Of a stretch of 31,348 nucleotides of DNA, positions 22,447 through 31,233 are shown one piece after another; positions within the stretch are counted from its first letter, which is position 1, and each line of letters opens with the position of its first letter. The stretch covers positions 1 to 31,348 of the forward strand of contig CAZMCH010000047.1 in assembly GCA_964564735.1 (NCBI GenBank). The letters run 5' to 3'. Source of the stretch: CAZMCH01 sp964564735 (lineage in GTDB: Bacteria; Poribacteria; DTPJ01). The notes beneath the pieces were generated by a model that was not told the origin of the DNA, searched no databases, and saw only the letters and a list, made by a program, of their open reading frames with translations. Made by a program: the position numbers and the translations under genes.

Positions 22447-23949
22447 TTAGGCAGATAACATCCATTTTTCTACATGCTCAAATTCTCGTAGCAATTTATT
22501 TAGACGCATTATGTAAAGATCATTTTTGGTGTCTTTTAACACTTTATTGATTAAAGCCTTTGATTTCTTAATATAATCGGCTAATTCATTCCAAGCTTCA
22601 GTGCCTTTATATCTAGGGTCAATATGCTCAGTACGGCTGAATATGCTTGATAGCTGTATTTCACCGAAGTAATTTTCACAAAATAGCCTAGTTTCTAAAT
22701 CAAGATCATATTTTATATTCCATAATAAAGCGGAATATTGAAAGATAGTCGGTGAAATGAATTTGGCAAAATAATCGCTGTTTAGCCCTACTGCAAAGGT
22801 ACTGATATTCTTTATGCCCTTACTTTTGTAATATAGAAAATCTTGTCTGATATTATTTCCGATATATGGTAATCTGCCTTCAAGCCCTTTATAAACGCCC
22901 CTGCCAAATAATGAAGCATCAAGCCAATATCCAAGAACATGCGTTTCAGAAGGATCAAAAACGTTCATTAATCCGTCTATATCGGGCATGACTTCTTTTG
23001 AATTAGTCTGGCATGAATGATCGGCTATGGAATGAGAATAACATTGGTGCATGTGCGCGATTTCAAGAAAAACGTTATCTAATGGCTTGATATTCTTTGG
23101 AACACCCCAAGTCGTCCAGTATGAAAGAAAACTCATCCTCCCATTTGGTTTGATCTCTTTTATTGCCTTTGCCATCTCATTTGTAAACATAAGTGTAATA
23201 TCAGCAATTGACCAATTTTCTGGATTATCATAGATTTGCAAGACAACATCCGCAGGCCAGAGAAAGAAATCATTTATCTTTTCGGGTAAGATTTTTATGT
23301 AATCCTTAATTAGCTTGCGATTCGCATCAAGATCGGATTTATCTTCGGGTGAGTATTTTTCACCAAAAAAGTGTCTTCTAAAATTATAGTCTAATCCTCT
23401 GTTTTTTGCAAGCTTTTCCATATCATCTAAACCTTTGTCAGAATGAAGATGAATGGCGTTTAGCTTTGCTTTGCCTGCAAAATCAACCCAATGCTCAAAG
23501 CCTTTTTCCCATATATGAATACATATACTCCTATGATTAAAGTCCGGAGATTCTTTAATATCAATCCCATTTATAAATATATCATCGCGTTTTGGAATAA
23601 ACTCATGCTCTTTTCCCGGAAAATACCATCTTGCGCCTAATCTATTAAGGTATTCATATACGCCATAAAGTGTGCCTCGTGAATTTTTCCCCTTTATTAT
23701 AATATCATCACCATAAGCTCTAATAATAAAGCCATCATCATGCAGATCCGCTAATTCATCGAACAACTGATTTTTATATTCGGCATTATCAGGAATAAAA
23801 CCAACATATAAGCATTTTCCAGAAGCAATATTTGTTATTTTTATTTGGTCATTGGTCATAATTCCGAGATAGTTGGAAAGCTCGTTTGCTGAGAATATTT
23901 CCACCTCATTCGCTTCTTTACTAACAATAATAGCTGATATACTTGACAT
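22447..23949 (-). CDS. DUF4838-like carbohydrate-active protein
   Basis: 500 residues. The N-terminus (IFSANELSNYLGIM ... CLYVGFIPDN ... DDGFIIRAYGDDIIIKGKNSRGTLYGVYEYLNRLGARWYFPG) has the pattern of the alpha-glucuronidase/hexosaminidase N-terminal beta domain, ending in RGTLYGVYEYL and RWYFPG, as in DUF4838 proteins. The following barrel-like region has FNHRSICIHIWEKGFEHW and LEIAHMHQCYSHSI. Family members are presumed glycoside hydrolases; the catalytic acid cannot be placed with confidence. Unlike most of the family, no signal peptide is seen, so this one should be cytoplasmic. GGAGG lies 7 bp before the ATG. It follows a DUF3108 gene by 14 bp in one transcript. Confidence 0.7.
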   Translation of the reverse strand: MSSISAIIVSKEANEVEIFSANELSNYLGIMTNDQIKITNIASGKCLYVGFIPDNAEYKNQLFDELADLHDDGFIIRAYGDDIIIKGKNSRGTLYGVYEYLNRLGARWYFPGKEHEFIPKRDDIFINGIDIKESPDFNHRSICIHIWEKGFEHWVDFAGKAKLNAIHLHSDKGLDDMEKLAKNRGLDYNFRRHFFGEKYSPEDKSDLDANRKLIKDYIKILPEKINDFFLWPADVVLQIYDNPENWSIADITLMFTNEMAKAIKEIKPNGRMSFLSYWTTWGVPKNIKPLDNVFLEIAHMHQCYSHSIADHSCQTNSKEVMPDIDGLMNVFDPSETHVLGYWLDASLFGRGVYKGLEGRLPYIGNNIRQDFLYYKSKGIKNISTFAVGLNSDYFAKFISPTIFQYSALLWNIKYDLDLETRLFCENYFGEIQLSSIFSRTEHIDPRYKGTEAWNELADYIKKSKALINKVLKDTKNDLYIMRLNKLLREFEHVEKWMLSA

Positions 23950-23963
23950 TGCATTACCTCCGA

Positions 23964-24752
23964 TTATTTAATCTTATGTAACTCACCTTTTAGGGTTACA
24001 TCACTAAAAACAGGAATATCAATTATACATTCACCTTTTGTTGGGAGTATTAATTTTTCATTGTAATTTGCTATTTCAAATTTTACTGACGCTGGATATT
24101 TGAATATATCAGGCAATTTATTTATCTCAATTACATAAGTTTTTTTACCATCTATTACTTTTTGACCTGTAACTATTGCGCTGATATGCCCAACTTCACG
24201 GTACATGTATATATCAAAATCATATCTTCTGCCAATAAATATATCCTCTTTATTAAATCTGTGTATCAGTCCCAAAAATCCTGAGAATGTGTCATATATA
24301 TTAGACGGAACATTGTTTAATATTGTGCTTTTGTCGTCATAGGAAATTATCCTATTTAGCTTTCTGTCAAATAATACATGTTCAGTCATTTTTTTTGAGC
24401 CATTTTTTTCAAGCTTATATACTTCGTATCTTACAGGAAGAAGCGTTTCCAGGTCAATATATGTGTCAAAGGTATTCGAATGTTTGTATACCCGCAAAAA
24501 TTTTGCAACAAATCCAAGAATCCCGGCAACATCAATCGATCTAGATCGTATAAGCAAGACTTCACGTCCATCAATATGAGTTTTTCCGATAATTTCCATA
24601 TCGCCATAGGCAGTAAGCCCCCAAGCCTTAATATAAATGTCAAATTTCATTTTTGGGGAATATACTGTATCATTTGCGGATATTTGCAGTGATATAATGG
24701 AAAGTGAAAAGATGATAATAAAAAGCAATGATTTTTTCAAATAATGTTTCAT
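23964..24752 (-). CDS. Secreted DUF3108 protein (second copy)
   Basis: 262 residues. Signal peptide at 1-26 (KKSLLFIIIFSLSIISLQIS-AND). The mature part has the DUF3108 pattern in the same order as the gene at 20503: YIDLETLLPVRYEVYKLEKNG, then DTFSGFLGLIHRF and VTGQKVIDGKKTYVIEI. The two are clearly distant paralogues. No ribosome site is evident before the ATG. The gene begins 27 bp after a strong hairpin that closes the ClpX-like unit. The DUF4838-like gene starts 14 bp downstream, so an exported binding or transport-side protein is co-expressed with a sugar-acting enzyme. Function of the domain is unknown. Confidence 0.75.
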   Translation of the reverse strand: MKHYLKKSLLFIIIFSLSIISLQISANDTVYSPKMKFDIYIKAWGLTAYGDMEIIGKTHIDGREVLLIRSRSIDVAGILGFVAKFLRVYKHSNTFDTYIDLETLLPVRYEVYKLEKNGSKKMTEHVLFDRKLNRIISYDDKSTILNNVPSNIYDTFSGFLGLIHRFNKEDIFIGRRYDFDIYMYREVGHISAIVTGQKVIDGKKTYVIEINKLPDIFKYPASVKFEIANYNEKLILPTKGECIIDIPVFSDVTLKGELHKIK

Positions 24753-24779
24753 TTATTGGAGGGTTAAAAAATGGATTGA

Positions 24780-24803
24780 GGGGATACAACAGTCTGTATC
24801 CCC
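24780..24803 (-). terminator. Terminator of the ClpX-like gene
   Basis: A 9-bp stem (GGGGATACA / TGTATCCCC) with a 6-base loop lies 13 bp after the stop at 24817. On the minus strand TCAATCCATTTTTT follows, a T-run 7 bases from the stem. Confidence 0.65.
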
Positions 24804-24816
24804 GTTAATTTATAGA

Positions 24817-26424
24817 TTATGATTTTGCTGAATCTGAATTTGCTGCGTAAAATTGCTTAACCCATTTATCAAGTGTTCCATTTGGGTCTAGAACGACATC
24901 TGGGGTAATAATAAACTCAGATTTACCTGTATTTCTCTTGATTAAATTCAAGCCATACTCATAATCACCCAAAAGTTCATCACATATAGTTCTTACAGTA
25001 GTATTTTTTTCAACAGCCCTGTCGCTAATCATTCTTATTGCTTCATCAGAAAACTTCAGACTAATACCGTATTTATGTTCATAATCAAGTTCGTATTGCC
25101 TAACTTGTCCCTTCGCTATTATTCTCTTGTTTTCTTTTGGGTCGCTAATTAGCTTTTGTAATTCACCATAGGGATCATTAATCATCTGTTCTGTTACAAT
25201 AAAACTCTTTATATTTGATGACGGAAGCTCAAACTTGTAATCTCTGAAAACCCTTTCACATACAGTTACCAAGCCTCTTGCGCCAGTTCTTTCATGATAA
25301 GCCTTCTCTGCTATCGTTTTAAGACTTTCATCGGAGAATTCAACGTCAATTCCATAAGCCTTAAATGCCCTTTTATACTGTTTGATTATTGAACCTTCAG
25401 AATGGCTTAATATCTCGTAAAGGTCTTCAATGGCTAATTCATGACAAACAACTCGGACAGGTAACCTACCAACAAATTCAGGCTCAAATCCAAATTTTAC
25501 GAGATCATCAGACCTACATTCCTTCATGTAATCATAATCTTGTTTCTTTGATCCAACCTTTGCGCCAAATCCTATGCCCTGTTCTTGGAGTCTTTCCTTG
25601 ATAATCTGCTCAAGCTGATTAAATGCACCACTTACAAAGAAAAGTATATGCTTAGTGTTTATGGTTCTCTTTTCAACCTTGCCCTTCTTTTGAAACTCCA
25701 TCATGGCTTGCATCTGAGATATTGGGTCATAGGGAGTATTTAGGTCTATCTCTGTTTCTTCCATTAGTTTCAATAAGTTAGTCTGCACACCACGTCCACT
25801 GACATCTTTACCGATTAGATTTTGTGCGCTGGCGATTTTGTCTATTTCATCGAGATACACCATGCCATATTTAGCAAGTTCAATGTCGCCGTTTGCTTCT
25901 GTTACAAGGTCACGGACAATATCTTCAACATTACCGCCAACATAGCCCGTTTCGCTGAATTTTGTAGCATCCGCCTTAACAAAAGGCACTCCGATTAGCT
26001 TTGCAAGTGTCTTTATCAGGTATGTTTTTCCAACTCCTGTTGGTCCAATCAAAAGGACGTTCTGTTTGCTGTATTCCTCATCATATTCCTCATGTACTTT
26101 TGGATTATTTTTTTCTCTCTCATGCTTTGCACATTCTATCACATGATTATAATGATCGCATATCGCAATAGCCAGAGTCTTTTTTGCCTCATCTTGCTTG
26201 ATGATATATTTATCAAGATATGCCTTAACATCTTTAGGCTTTAGGTTAAAATTAAGGTTAAATTTGCTTTCAGGCTTTGTTTCTGTTTCTTTATTATCAA
26301 TGCCTGCTGATTCAGGATTTGGAAATACTAATTTTACATCTTGTATTCCATTTCCATATATTTTTTTAAGATGATCAGATATTTCCCTCTGAACTTCTTC
26401 TGGTGTAGGTATTCTATTTTTCAC
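24817..26424 (-). CDS. ClpX-like AAA+ unfoldase with duplicated C-terminal small domain
   Basis: 535 residues (E. coli ClpX has 424). Walker A GPTGVGKT (127-134), pore loop GYVG (160-163), Walker B MVYLDEID (188-195), IGFGA docking loop (284-288), GFEPEFVGRLP with the arginine finger (312-322) and sensor 2 GARGL (381-385) are all intact, so ATP hydrolysis, threading and ClpP docking look possible. The zinc domain normal for ClpX is absent; residues 1-60 are a charged stretch of unknown type. The C-terminus (444-525) repeats the small domain (350-425): YGIDVEFSDESL is echoed by YGISLKFSDEAI. In the second copy sensor 2 is replaced by TTVRTI. GTG start with GGAGAG 9 bp upstream. A TTGACA promoter lies about 50 bp upstream. 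It is monocistronic and closed by a hairpin. A second, specialised unfoldase is the likely reading. Confidence 0.85.
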   Translation of the reverse strand: MKNRIPTPEEVQREISDHLKKIYGNGIQDVKLVFPNPESAGIDNKETETKPESKFNLNFNLKPKDVKAYLDKYIIKQDEAKKTLAIAICDHYNHVIECAKHEREKNNPKVHEEYDEEYSKQNVLLIGPTGVGKTYLIKTLAKLIGVPFVKADATKFSETGYVGGNVEDIVRDLVTEANGDIELAKYGMVYLDEIDKIASAQNLIGKDVSGRGVQTNLLKLMEETEIDLNTPYDPISQMQAMMEFQKKGKVEKRTINTKHILFFVSGAFNQLEQIIKERLQEQGIGFGAKVGSKKQDYDYMKECRSDDLVKFGFEPEFVGRLPVRVVCHELAIEDLYEILSHSEGSIIKQYKRAFKAYGIDVEFSDESLKTIAEKAYHERTGARGLVTVCERVFRDYKFELPSSNIKSFIVTEQMINDPYGELQKLISDPKENKRIIAKGQVRQYELDYEHKYGISLKFSDEAIRMISDRAVEKNTTVRTICDELLGDYEYGLNLIKRNTGKSEFIITPDVVLDPNGTLDKWVKQFYAANSDSAKS

Positions 26425-26472
26425 TGTTTTTATCTCTCCATTAAATTTCCATGATGACTTAAATTTATAATA

Positions 26473-26501
26473 ATCGTATAATCTATTTATGTGTATGTCA
26501 A
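26473..26501 (-). promoter_or_regulatory. Promoter of the ClpX-like gene
   Basis: Minus strand: -35 TTGACA (26501-26496), 17-bp spacer, -10 TACGAT (26478-26473), about 50 bp before the GTG. Confidence 0.6.
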
Positions 26502-26582
26502 TACTAAAAATATAAACAACATATAAGCCAATTTTAATCCAAGATTATAAATCAAAAAATGCTTTTAGGCAAATGTCGATTA

Positions 26583-26591
26583 TGCTATAAT
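26583..26591 (+). promoter_or_regulatory. Extended -10 promoter of the dehydrogenase gene
   Basis: TGCTATAAT (TGn plus a perfect TATAAT at 26586-26591), about 54 bp before the ATG at 26645. No clear -35 is present, as is usual for extended -10 promoters. It is divergent from the ClpX-like promoter. Confidence 0.6.
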
Positions 26592-26644
26592 AATCCAAAT
26601 AGAATAAAATTCTTGATGTTAAATTGCATACAAGGAGAAACATA

Positions 26645-27658
26645 ATGCCAATAAAACTAGCACAATATAGTATTAGTCATGCTCATGCCTCTGGTAAAGT
26701 TGACGCAATGAAAAGAAATGATGATGTTGAATTCTGCGGAATCTTTGAGCCTGATGATAGCATTCGTCAGGAACTTGGTAAAAATGCCATATATAGCGAT
26801 GTTCACTGGTTTAAATCAAAAGAAGAAATACTTGATGATGAATCTATTGTTGGAATAGCTGTTGAGGGATTTGTCAAAGATAACCTTAAATATGCACGTG
26901 AAGCCATCGAGCATGGGAAGCATGTCTGGTTAGATAAGCCAGCAGGTAGCGATATGGAGGAATTCTATAAAATTCTAAAGATGGCAAAAGAAAAAGGATT
27001 GCTTGTTCAGTTAGGATATATGTTTAGATATAATGCTGGCTTTGAATTCTTATTTGATATGATAAAAAATGGAAACTTAGGTAAGATTTTTTCCATAAGA
27101 GGTAGAATGTCCACAAATATTCCTGTTGACCGCAGACCTTCACTTGGAGAATATGAAGGCGGGATTCTTTTTGAATTACTATGTCATCTGATTGATATTG
27201 TAGTCGGTATCTTGGGCAGACCAAACAAGGTTAATTCCTTTCTGCGTAATGATATGGGTGTTATACCTGAATTTTCGGATAATACAGTTGCAGTTTTTGA
27301 ATATGATAATGCAATTGCAGTCCTTGAATCATCTGCAATGGAAGTATCACCATTTCCAGTTAGGAGATTTGAGGTCTATGGCGATAAAGGAAGCGTAATT
27401 ATTGAGCCTTTAGAACCACCAAGCGCAAGACTATGCCTAAACGAAAATAAGGGAAAATACGTTAAAGGATGGCAAGAAGTCAATTTTGATGAACGCCATC
27501 GATACGCTGGTGAATTAGTTGCATTAGTTGCAGATATAAAAGGCGAGAAAAAACCAGACAGATCATTATATCATGAATTGATTGTTCAGGAAACCGTTCT
27601 AAGAGCTTCAAAACGAGTCGAGGATTTCCTGATCTCCGATAATATCTATCTCGATTGA
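26645..27658 (+). CDS. Gfo/Idh/MocA-family oxidoreductase
   Basis: 337 residues. The N-terminus reads KLAQYSISHAHASGK rather than a clear GxGxxG. The family's EKP block appears as HVWLDKPAGSDMEEF, with D in place of E and the lysine kept. LGYMFRYNAGFEFL and EYEGGILFELLCHLIDIV (H in the typical dehydrogenase position) follow. Members oxidise sugar hydroxyls or related substrates with NAD(P). A TTG at 26624 is in frame, but AAGGAG lies inside that reading, 7 bp before the ATG at 26645. The gene has an extended -10 promoter and is followed 44 bp later by the subtilisin gene. The substrate is unknown; sugar or inositol-type compounds fit the neighbourhood. Confidence 0.85.
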   Translation: MPIKLAQYSISHAHASGKVDAMKRNDDVEFCGIFEPDDSIRQELGKNAIYSDVHWFKSKEEILDDESIVGIAVEGFVKDNLKYAREAIEHGKHVWLDKPAGSDMEEFYKILKMAKEKGLLVQLGYMFRYNAGFEFLFDMIKNGNLGKIFSIRGRMSTNIPVDRRPSLGEYEGGILFELLCHLIDIVVGILGRPNKVNSFLRNDMGVIPEFSDNTVAVFEYDNAIAVLESSAMEVSPFPVRRFEVYGDKGSVIIEPLEPPSARLCLNENKGKYVKGWQEVNFDERHRYAGELVALVADIKGEKKPDRSLYHELIVQETVLRASKRVEDFLISDNIYLD

Positions 27659-27702
27659 GTTTTTCAGAGCATTATTAGGGGATATGAAAATAGAAGTATT
27701 TA

Positions 27703-29370
27703 ATGATGTCAAAATTCCATATAAATTCGTTTTTTTCAATATTACTGATTTTTGGGTTAATATGTGTTCTTATTATTCCTAAAAATGCGTTTTCATCAGA
27801 AAATTATATAAAAGAAAGAAAAGTTTGGATATTATTTACTGATAAAGGCTTATTATCAAATAATGAAGATATAGATATGCCTGTTTATCAGCCATATATT
27901 AATGAGATAATTAGCTTAGGTGCAAAGCACCATATATCAAGTAAATGGCTTAATGCTATAACTATAACTGCTAACGAAGAGACATTAAAAAAAATAGCCA
28001 AACTCCCATACATAAAGGCTATTGATCCGATAATTACATATAAATCCAAACGCCCAAAGCCCGATAAATCTTTTCTTGCACCAAGTTCACCAAAGGGATA
28101 TTACGGCATATCAACAACGCAAATCACACAAATACACGCAAACGTATTGCATGATAAAGGCTATCATGGAGAGGGAGTTACAATAGCAATACTTGATACA
28201 GGCTTTAATTTATCGCATGTATCGCTAAGGAATGTTAAGGTTCTTGCGGAATATGATTTTATAAACAATGATGATATAACTTCTGATCAACATCCGCAAG
28301 ATGATATAGGACAGGATGATCATGGAACGGAGGTTCTTTCAATAATTGCTGGCAATGACCCAGAAAGGTTTGTTGGGATAGCCCATTCAGCCAATTTTCT
28401 CTTGGCAAAAACTGAAAAAGTATCAGAAGGTGGGTTAATGTTTGAAATGGCAATAGAAGAGGACTGGTGGGTTGCAGGGCTTGAGTGGGCGGTAGAAAAT
28501 GGAGCAGATATTGTTAGTAGCTCATTGGGATATTCTGATTGGTATTCATACAGCAATATGAATGGCAGAACAGCTAAAACAACCATAGCAGCAAATATAG
28601 CAACAGAAAAAGGAATTATAGTGGTTGTCTCCGCTGGAAATGACGGCAAATCAAATGAATCACCATATATAAGCGCACCGGCTGATGGATTTGATGTCAT
28701 CGCTGTTGGGTCTGTGAATGAATTTGGCGAATTATCAGATTTTAGCTCAATAGGACCTACCTATGATGGCAGGATAAAGCCTGATCTTGTCGCTATGGGT
28801 GAGGGAACTTTTAGTGCTGATCCATCTAATATCAATGCTTATCGTAAGGTTAGTGGAACTTCAATGTCAACTCCGCTTGTCGCTGGAACAATCGCTTTGC
28901 TCAAACAGGCATTACCAGAAATATCAAGAAATAAGATGCTAGTGAAACTCCTGAAATATACTGCAACACAAGCATTAAACCCCAATAACCGATATGGTTG
29001 GGGCTTGATAAACGCAGAATCGGCATATAGATATGCAAAATTTCCCGGCAACTTGAAAGAACTTGAAAACTGGGATCCAAATGGCTCAATTTCTGTTTTC
29101 GATGGAGTCAGTATTTATCCGAATCCAATAAAGATTGGTGTATCTAAAAATATTATAAATATACATAGTCCAAAACCTATACGCAATGTAAGAATATATG
29201 ATATAACTGGTTTATTGATATATAGAAGGCTTGATCTTGATGATGCAAGATTCCTTACATGGAATCTTACAAATGATCAAGGTCAGAGAGTATCAAGCGG
29301 AGTTTATATATGCCTTATAGAATTTAGCGAGGGAATTTACGAAAGGAGAAAAATAGCAGTCATTAGATAA
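27703..29370 (+). CDS. Secreted subtilisin-like serine protease with FlgD/type IX-like C-terminal domain
   Basis: 555 residues. Signal peptide at 1-31 (SFFSILLIFGLICVLIIP ... NAFS). Residues 36-115 look like an inhibitor-type propeptide. The S8 triad is intact: D165 in IAILDTGFN, H207 in DDHGTEV and S387 in GTSMSTP, with oxyanion N313 in SAGNDG. The C-terminal 85 residues (SIYPNPIKIG ... NVRIYDITGLLIYR ... LTWNLTNDQGQRVSSGVYICLIE) form a FlgD/T9SS type A-like beta domain used for sorting or attachment. Thus an exported, surface or released protease. The ribosome site is weak. The stop TAA overlaps the first bases of a truncated copy of the 10433 element end. Confidence 0.9.
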   Translation: MMSKFHINSFFSILLIFGLICVLIIPKNAFSSENYIKERKVWILFTDKGLLSNNEDIDMPVYQPYINEIISLGAKHHISSKWLNAITITANEETLKKIAKLPYIKAIDPIITYKSKRPKPDKSFLAPSSPKGYYGISTTQITQIHANVLHDKGYHGEGVTIAILDTGFNLSHVSLRNVKVLAEYDFINNDDITSDQHPQDDIGQDDHGTEVLSIIAGNDPERFVGIAHSANFLLAKTEKVSEGGLMFEMAIEEDWWVAGLEWAVENGADIVSSSLGYSDWYSYSNMNGRTAKTTIAANIATEKGIIVVVSAGNDGKSNESPYISAPADGFDVIAVGSVNEFGELSDFSSIGPTYDGRIKPDLVAMGEGTFSADPSNINAYRKVSGTSMSTPLVAGTIALLKQALPEISRNKMLVKLLKYTATQALNPNNRYGWGLINAESAYRYAKFPGNLKELENWDPNGSISVFDGVSIYPNPIKIGVSKNIINIHSPKPIRNVRIYDITGLLIYRRLDLDDARFLTWNLTNDQGQRVSSGVYICLIEFSEGIYERRKIAVIR

Positions 29371-29407
29371 CATCAGTTCGATATAAGAATGAACCACAAA
29401 GACACTC
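29367..29407. repeat. One-ended copy of the 10433 palindromic element
   Basis: ATAACATCAGTTCGATATAA (29367-29386) matches the left end of the 328-bp element at 19 of 20 bases. Similarity continues through ACCACAAAGACAC (29393-29405). The opposite end is not found before the next gene, so this copy is truncated. It again begins exactly at a gene's stop codon. Confidence 0.65.
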
Positions 29408-29459
29408 TCTCATTTTGAGAAATGTCCGAATTTTTGTCTGAATCTCAGTCATTGTCAAT

Positions 29460-29485
29460 AAAAAAGGCGACCCATTTGGATCGCC
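29460..29485 (-). terminator. Rho-independent terminator of the cohesin gene
   Basis: GGCGACCCA (29466-29474) pairs with TGGATCGCC (29477-29485), with one mismatch and a 2-base loop as written; a larger loop is more realistic. On the minus strand the stem is followed by TTTTTT. It lies 41 bp after the stop at 29527. Confidence 0.7.
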
Positions 29486-29526
29486 CAATTGATTTATATA
29501 GATTGGCTTGATCTGCATTATCAAGA

Positions 29527-31011
29527 CTATTTTTTCAAGTTTCCCCATGTCGTTGTAATTTTGCCTACTGGCGTAACAGGGGTCTCACCAACAATACTGA
29601 CGGAATAATCGCTTGTTCCGTCTGCACCAGCAAAGGTTGTTTCATTTGCAGTTGGTTTTCCTGTTATAGGAACTACTTCTTCATCTGTATATATTGCCAG
29701 CAATGTGCATTTGCCATTTGTAATCTGAATATTATCAGCATAGACTCGGAAAAGTCCTGCTCTGTGTTCGTTACTATCTGTTGCAAGCATTGCCCCTACA
29801 ATCTTTTTGCCAGCAAGGGTATCAAGAGAGATAATTCTATGATACCATGTATCACGTGCATAATCATTGAGATTTGTCGCTGGGTGAGTATTTAGATTGT
29901 TTTGATCTTTAGCACCTGAATCTTTTAATGTTTTGCCGTCTTCTGTAATGAGATCAACTGCACCATTAAAAACAGGATTTCCTGAATACATAGCTACTTG
30001 GTATTCAAGGAATTGACCAGCCTCAACCATAAATTCGCCCTTCCAGATGTCAACGTAAGTGTGTCCATGAATATTAGCTTGGTTGTATGTTGTCTGCAGA
30101 GCAAGAATCTTGCTTCCAGATTGATGTTCTCTTATAATTGGGGTATCACATGGTTTTTCCGAAACGGCGATCTTAGCACCAGTTGTATTGACTACAATAC
30201 TATCTGTATCTTCGTCAAATGCGGTCGCTGTGGTAAAGGTGATTGGACTTTCACCAACAGTAAGACCCTTAAATGTGATATTTATAAATGCTCCATTGCC
30301 TTCTGCAATGCCTTTTGCAGATGCCATAGAAATACTTATTTTTCCTGCTGTTTCTTTATTAATAATTACAGATACGCCTTTTAGTAGATCAGTGGCTTTT
30401 ACATCTACAACCGAAAGAATGTTTTTGTCATATTCCAAAACAATATCGCCACCAGCAACACCTGCTAGATTATCAACACTAATTGATATAGCGATATTAT
30501 CATCCACTTTTCCTGTTCCATCATTAATTGTATAGGCAATTGGTGGATGTGGTTGTTTTTCTTTTATGGTAATACTTCCATCTTTTTTTGTAACAACAAT
30601 ATCATTAACATTTTCATCGAAAAGGGCAACTTGAGTTAATGAAAGGGGGCTTGAACCTTTCTGAGCAACTGCTTCAAATTCTATTTCGAATAATGCTCCA
30701 CTTCCTGCACCTAATCCATTGACCGCTGCCATTGCAATTCTAATCTTACCTTCAATTTTTGTATTAGTAACTGGCGAAAGCGGTTTAGCTAGATCAGTTG
30801 GTTGGGCTGAATTAACCTTAATAATTGTGGAGTCATATTCTAATGTAATATCACCACCTGCAATTCCGACTGCATTGTCAACATTTATCGGAACAACAAT
30901 AATTGCACCGGGGTCAACCTCAACAGACGGAACACTTATCTCAATAGCAAAAGCTTGAGAACATAATATTATAAAAATAAACACTGGCAAAGGAAGCATC
31001 TTAACTCGCAT
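29527..31011 (-). CDS. Secreted protein with two cohesin domains
   Basis: 494 residues. Signal peptide at 1-22 (cleavage near AFA/IE). Two cohesin modules at about 23-150 and 155-285 share VDNxxGxAGGDIxLEYD, TDL, GKIxIxMA and FDExxxxIVV. Residues 290-455 are a beta-rich region (LEYQVAMYSGNPVFNGAVDLI ... DTWYHRIISLDT) that looks like a carbohydrate-binding or jelly-roll module. The C-terminus ends VTPVGKITTTWGNLKK, a short conserved-looking tail. No dockerin, no anchor segment and no enzyme domain is present in the window, so a cellulosome role is not supported; cohesins in non-cellulolytic bacteria serve other surface contacts. GGAG precedes the ATG. A perfect consensus promoter lies about 216 bp before the start. 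Confidence 0.85.
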   Translation of the reverse strand: MRVKMLPLPVFIFIILCSQAFAIEISVPSVEVDPGAIIVVPINVDNAVGIAGGDITLEYDSTIIKVNSAQPTDLAKPLSPVTNTKIEGKIRIAMAAVNGLGAGSGALFEIEFEAVAQKGSSPLSLTQVALFDENVNDIVVTKKDGSITIKEKQPHPPIAYTINDGTGKVDDNIAISISVDNLAGVAGGDIVLEYDKNILSVVDVKATDLLKGVSVIINKETAGKISISMASAKGIAEGNGAFINITFKGLTVGESPITFTTATAFDEDTDSIVVNTTGAKIAVSEKPCDTPIIREHQSGSKILALQTTYNQANIHGHTYVDIWKGEFMVEAGQFLEYQVAMYSGNPVFNGAVDLITEDGKTLKDSGAKDQNNLNTHPATNLNDYARDTWYHRIISLDTLAGKKIVGAMLATDSNEHRAGLFRVYADNIQITNGKCTLLAIYTDEEVVPITGKPTANETTFAGADGTSDYSVSIVGETPVTPVGKITTTWGNLKK

Positions 31012-31046
31012 CTTTAGTAAACTCCTTTTTTGAAGGCATAAAGTTA

Positions 31047-31073
31047 GCAGATAGAAATTAATATCTAATCTGC
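31047..31073 (-). promoter_or_regulatory. Leader stem-loop of the cohesin mRNA
   Basis: Minus strand: GCAGAT-T-AGA pairs with TCT-ATCTGC, a 9-bp stem with one bulged T and an 8-base loop, ending 36 bp before the ATG. It could affect translation or stability of the leader. It does not match a riboswitch I recognise. Confidence 0.4.
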
Positions 31074-31233
31074 ATTATCCCAATTTGTAAATCTATAGCC
31101 TTTTGCATTATATTAATACGTTATTATCACTATTTTGGTTTAGTTAATTAAGTATTTATTTTAGGATTGCTTTTGGGGAAAGATTTATAGTTGTTGGGAA
31201 TTAATAATAAATGGATAGCCTAATGCCAAAGTA

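Noticed and set aside
26624..26644. TTG start for the Gfo/Idh/MocA gene
   Set aside because: AAGGAG lies inside this extension, 7 bp before the ATG at 26645.
28320..28700. 126-codon antisense frame
   Set aside because: It is opposite the conserved S8 protease core, and the triad on the plus strand shows which strand is coding.
29998..30535. Two plus-strand frames of 115-128 codons
   Set aside because: They lie opposite the two cohesin modules, which are clearly coded on the minus strand.
29527..31011. Cellulosome scaffoldin
   Set aside because: There are no dockerin, cellulose-binding module or cellulase genes in the window; cohesins alone do not show a cellulosome.
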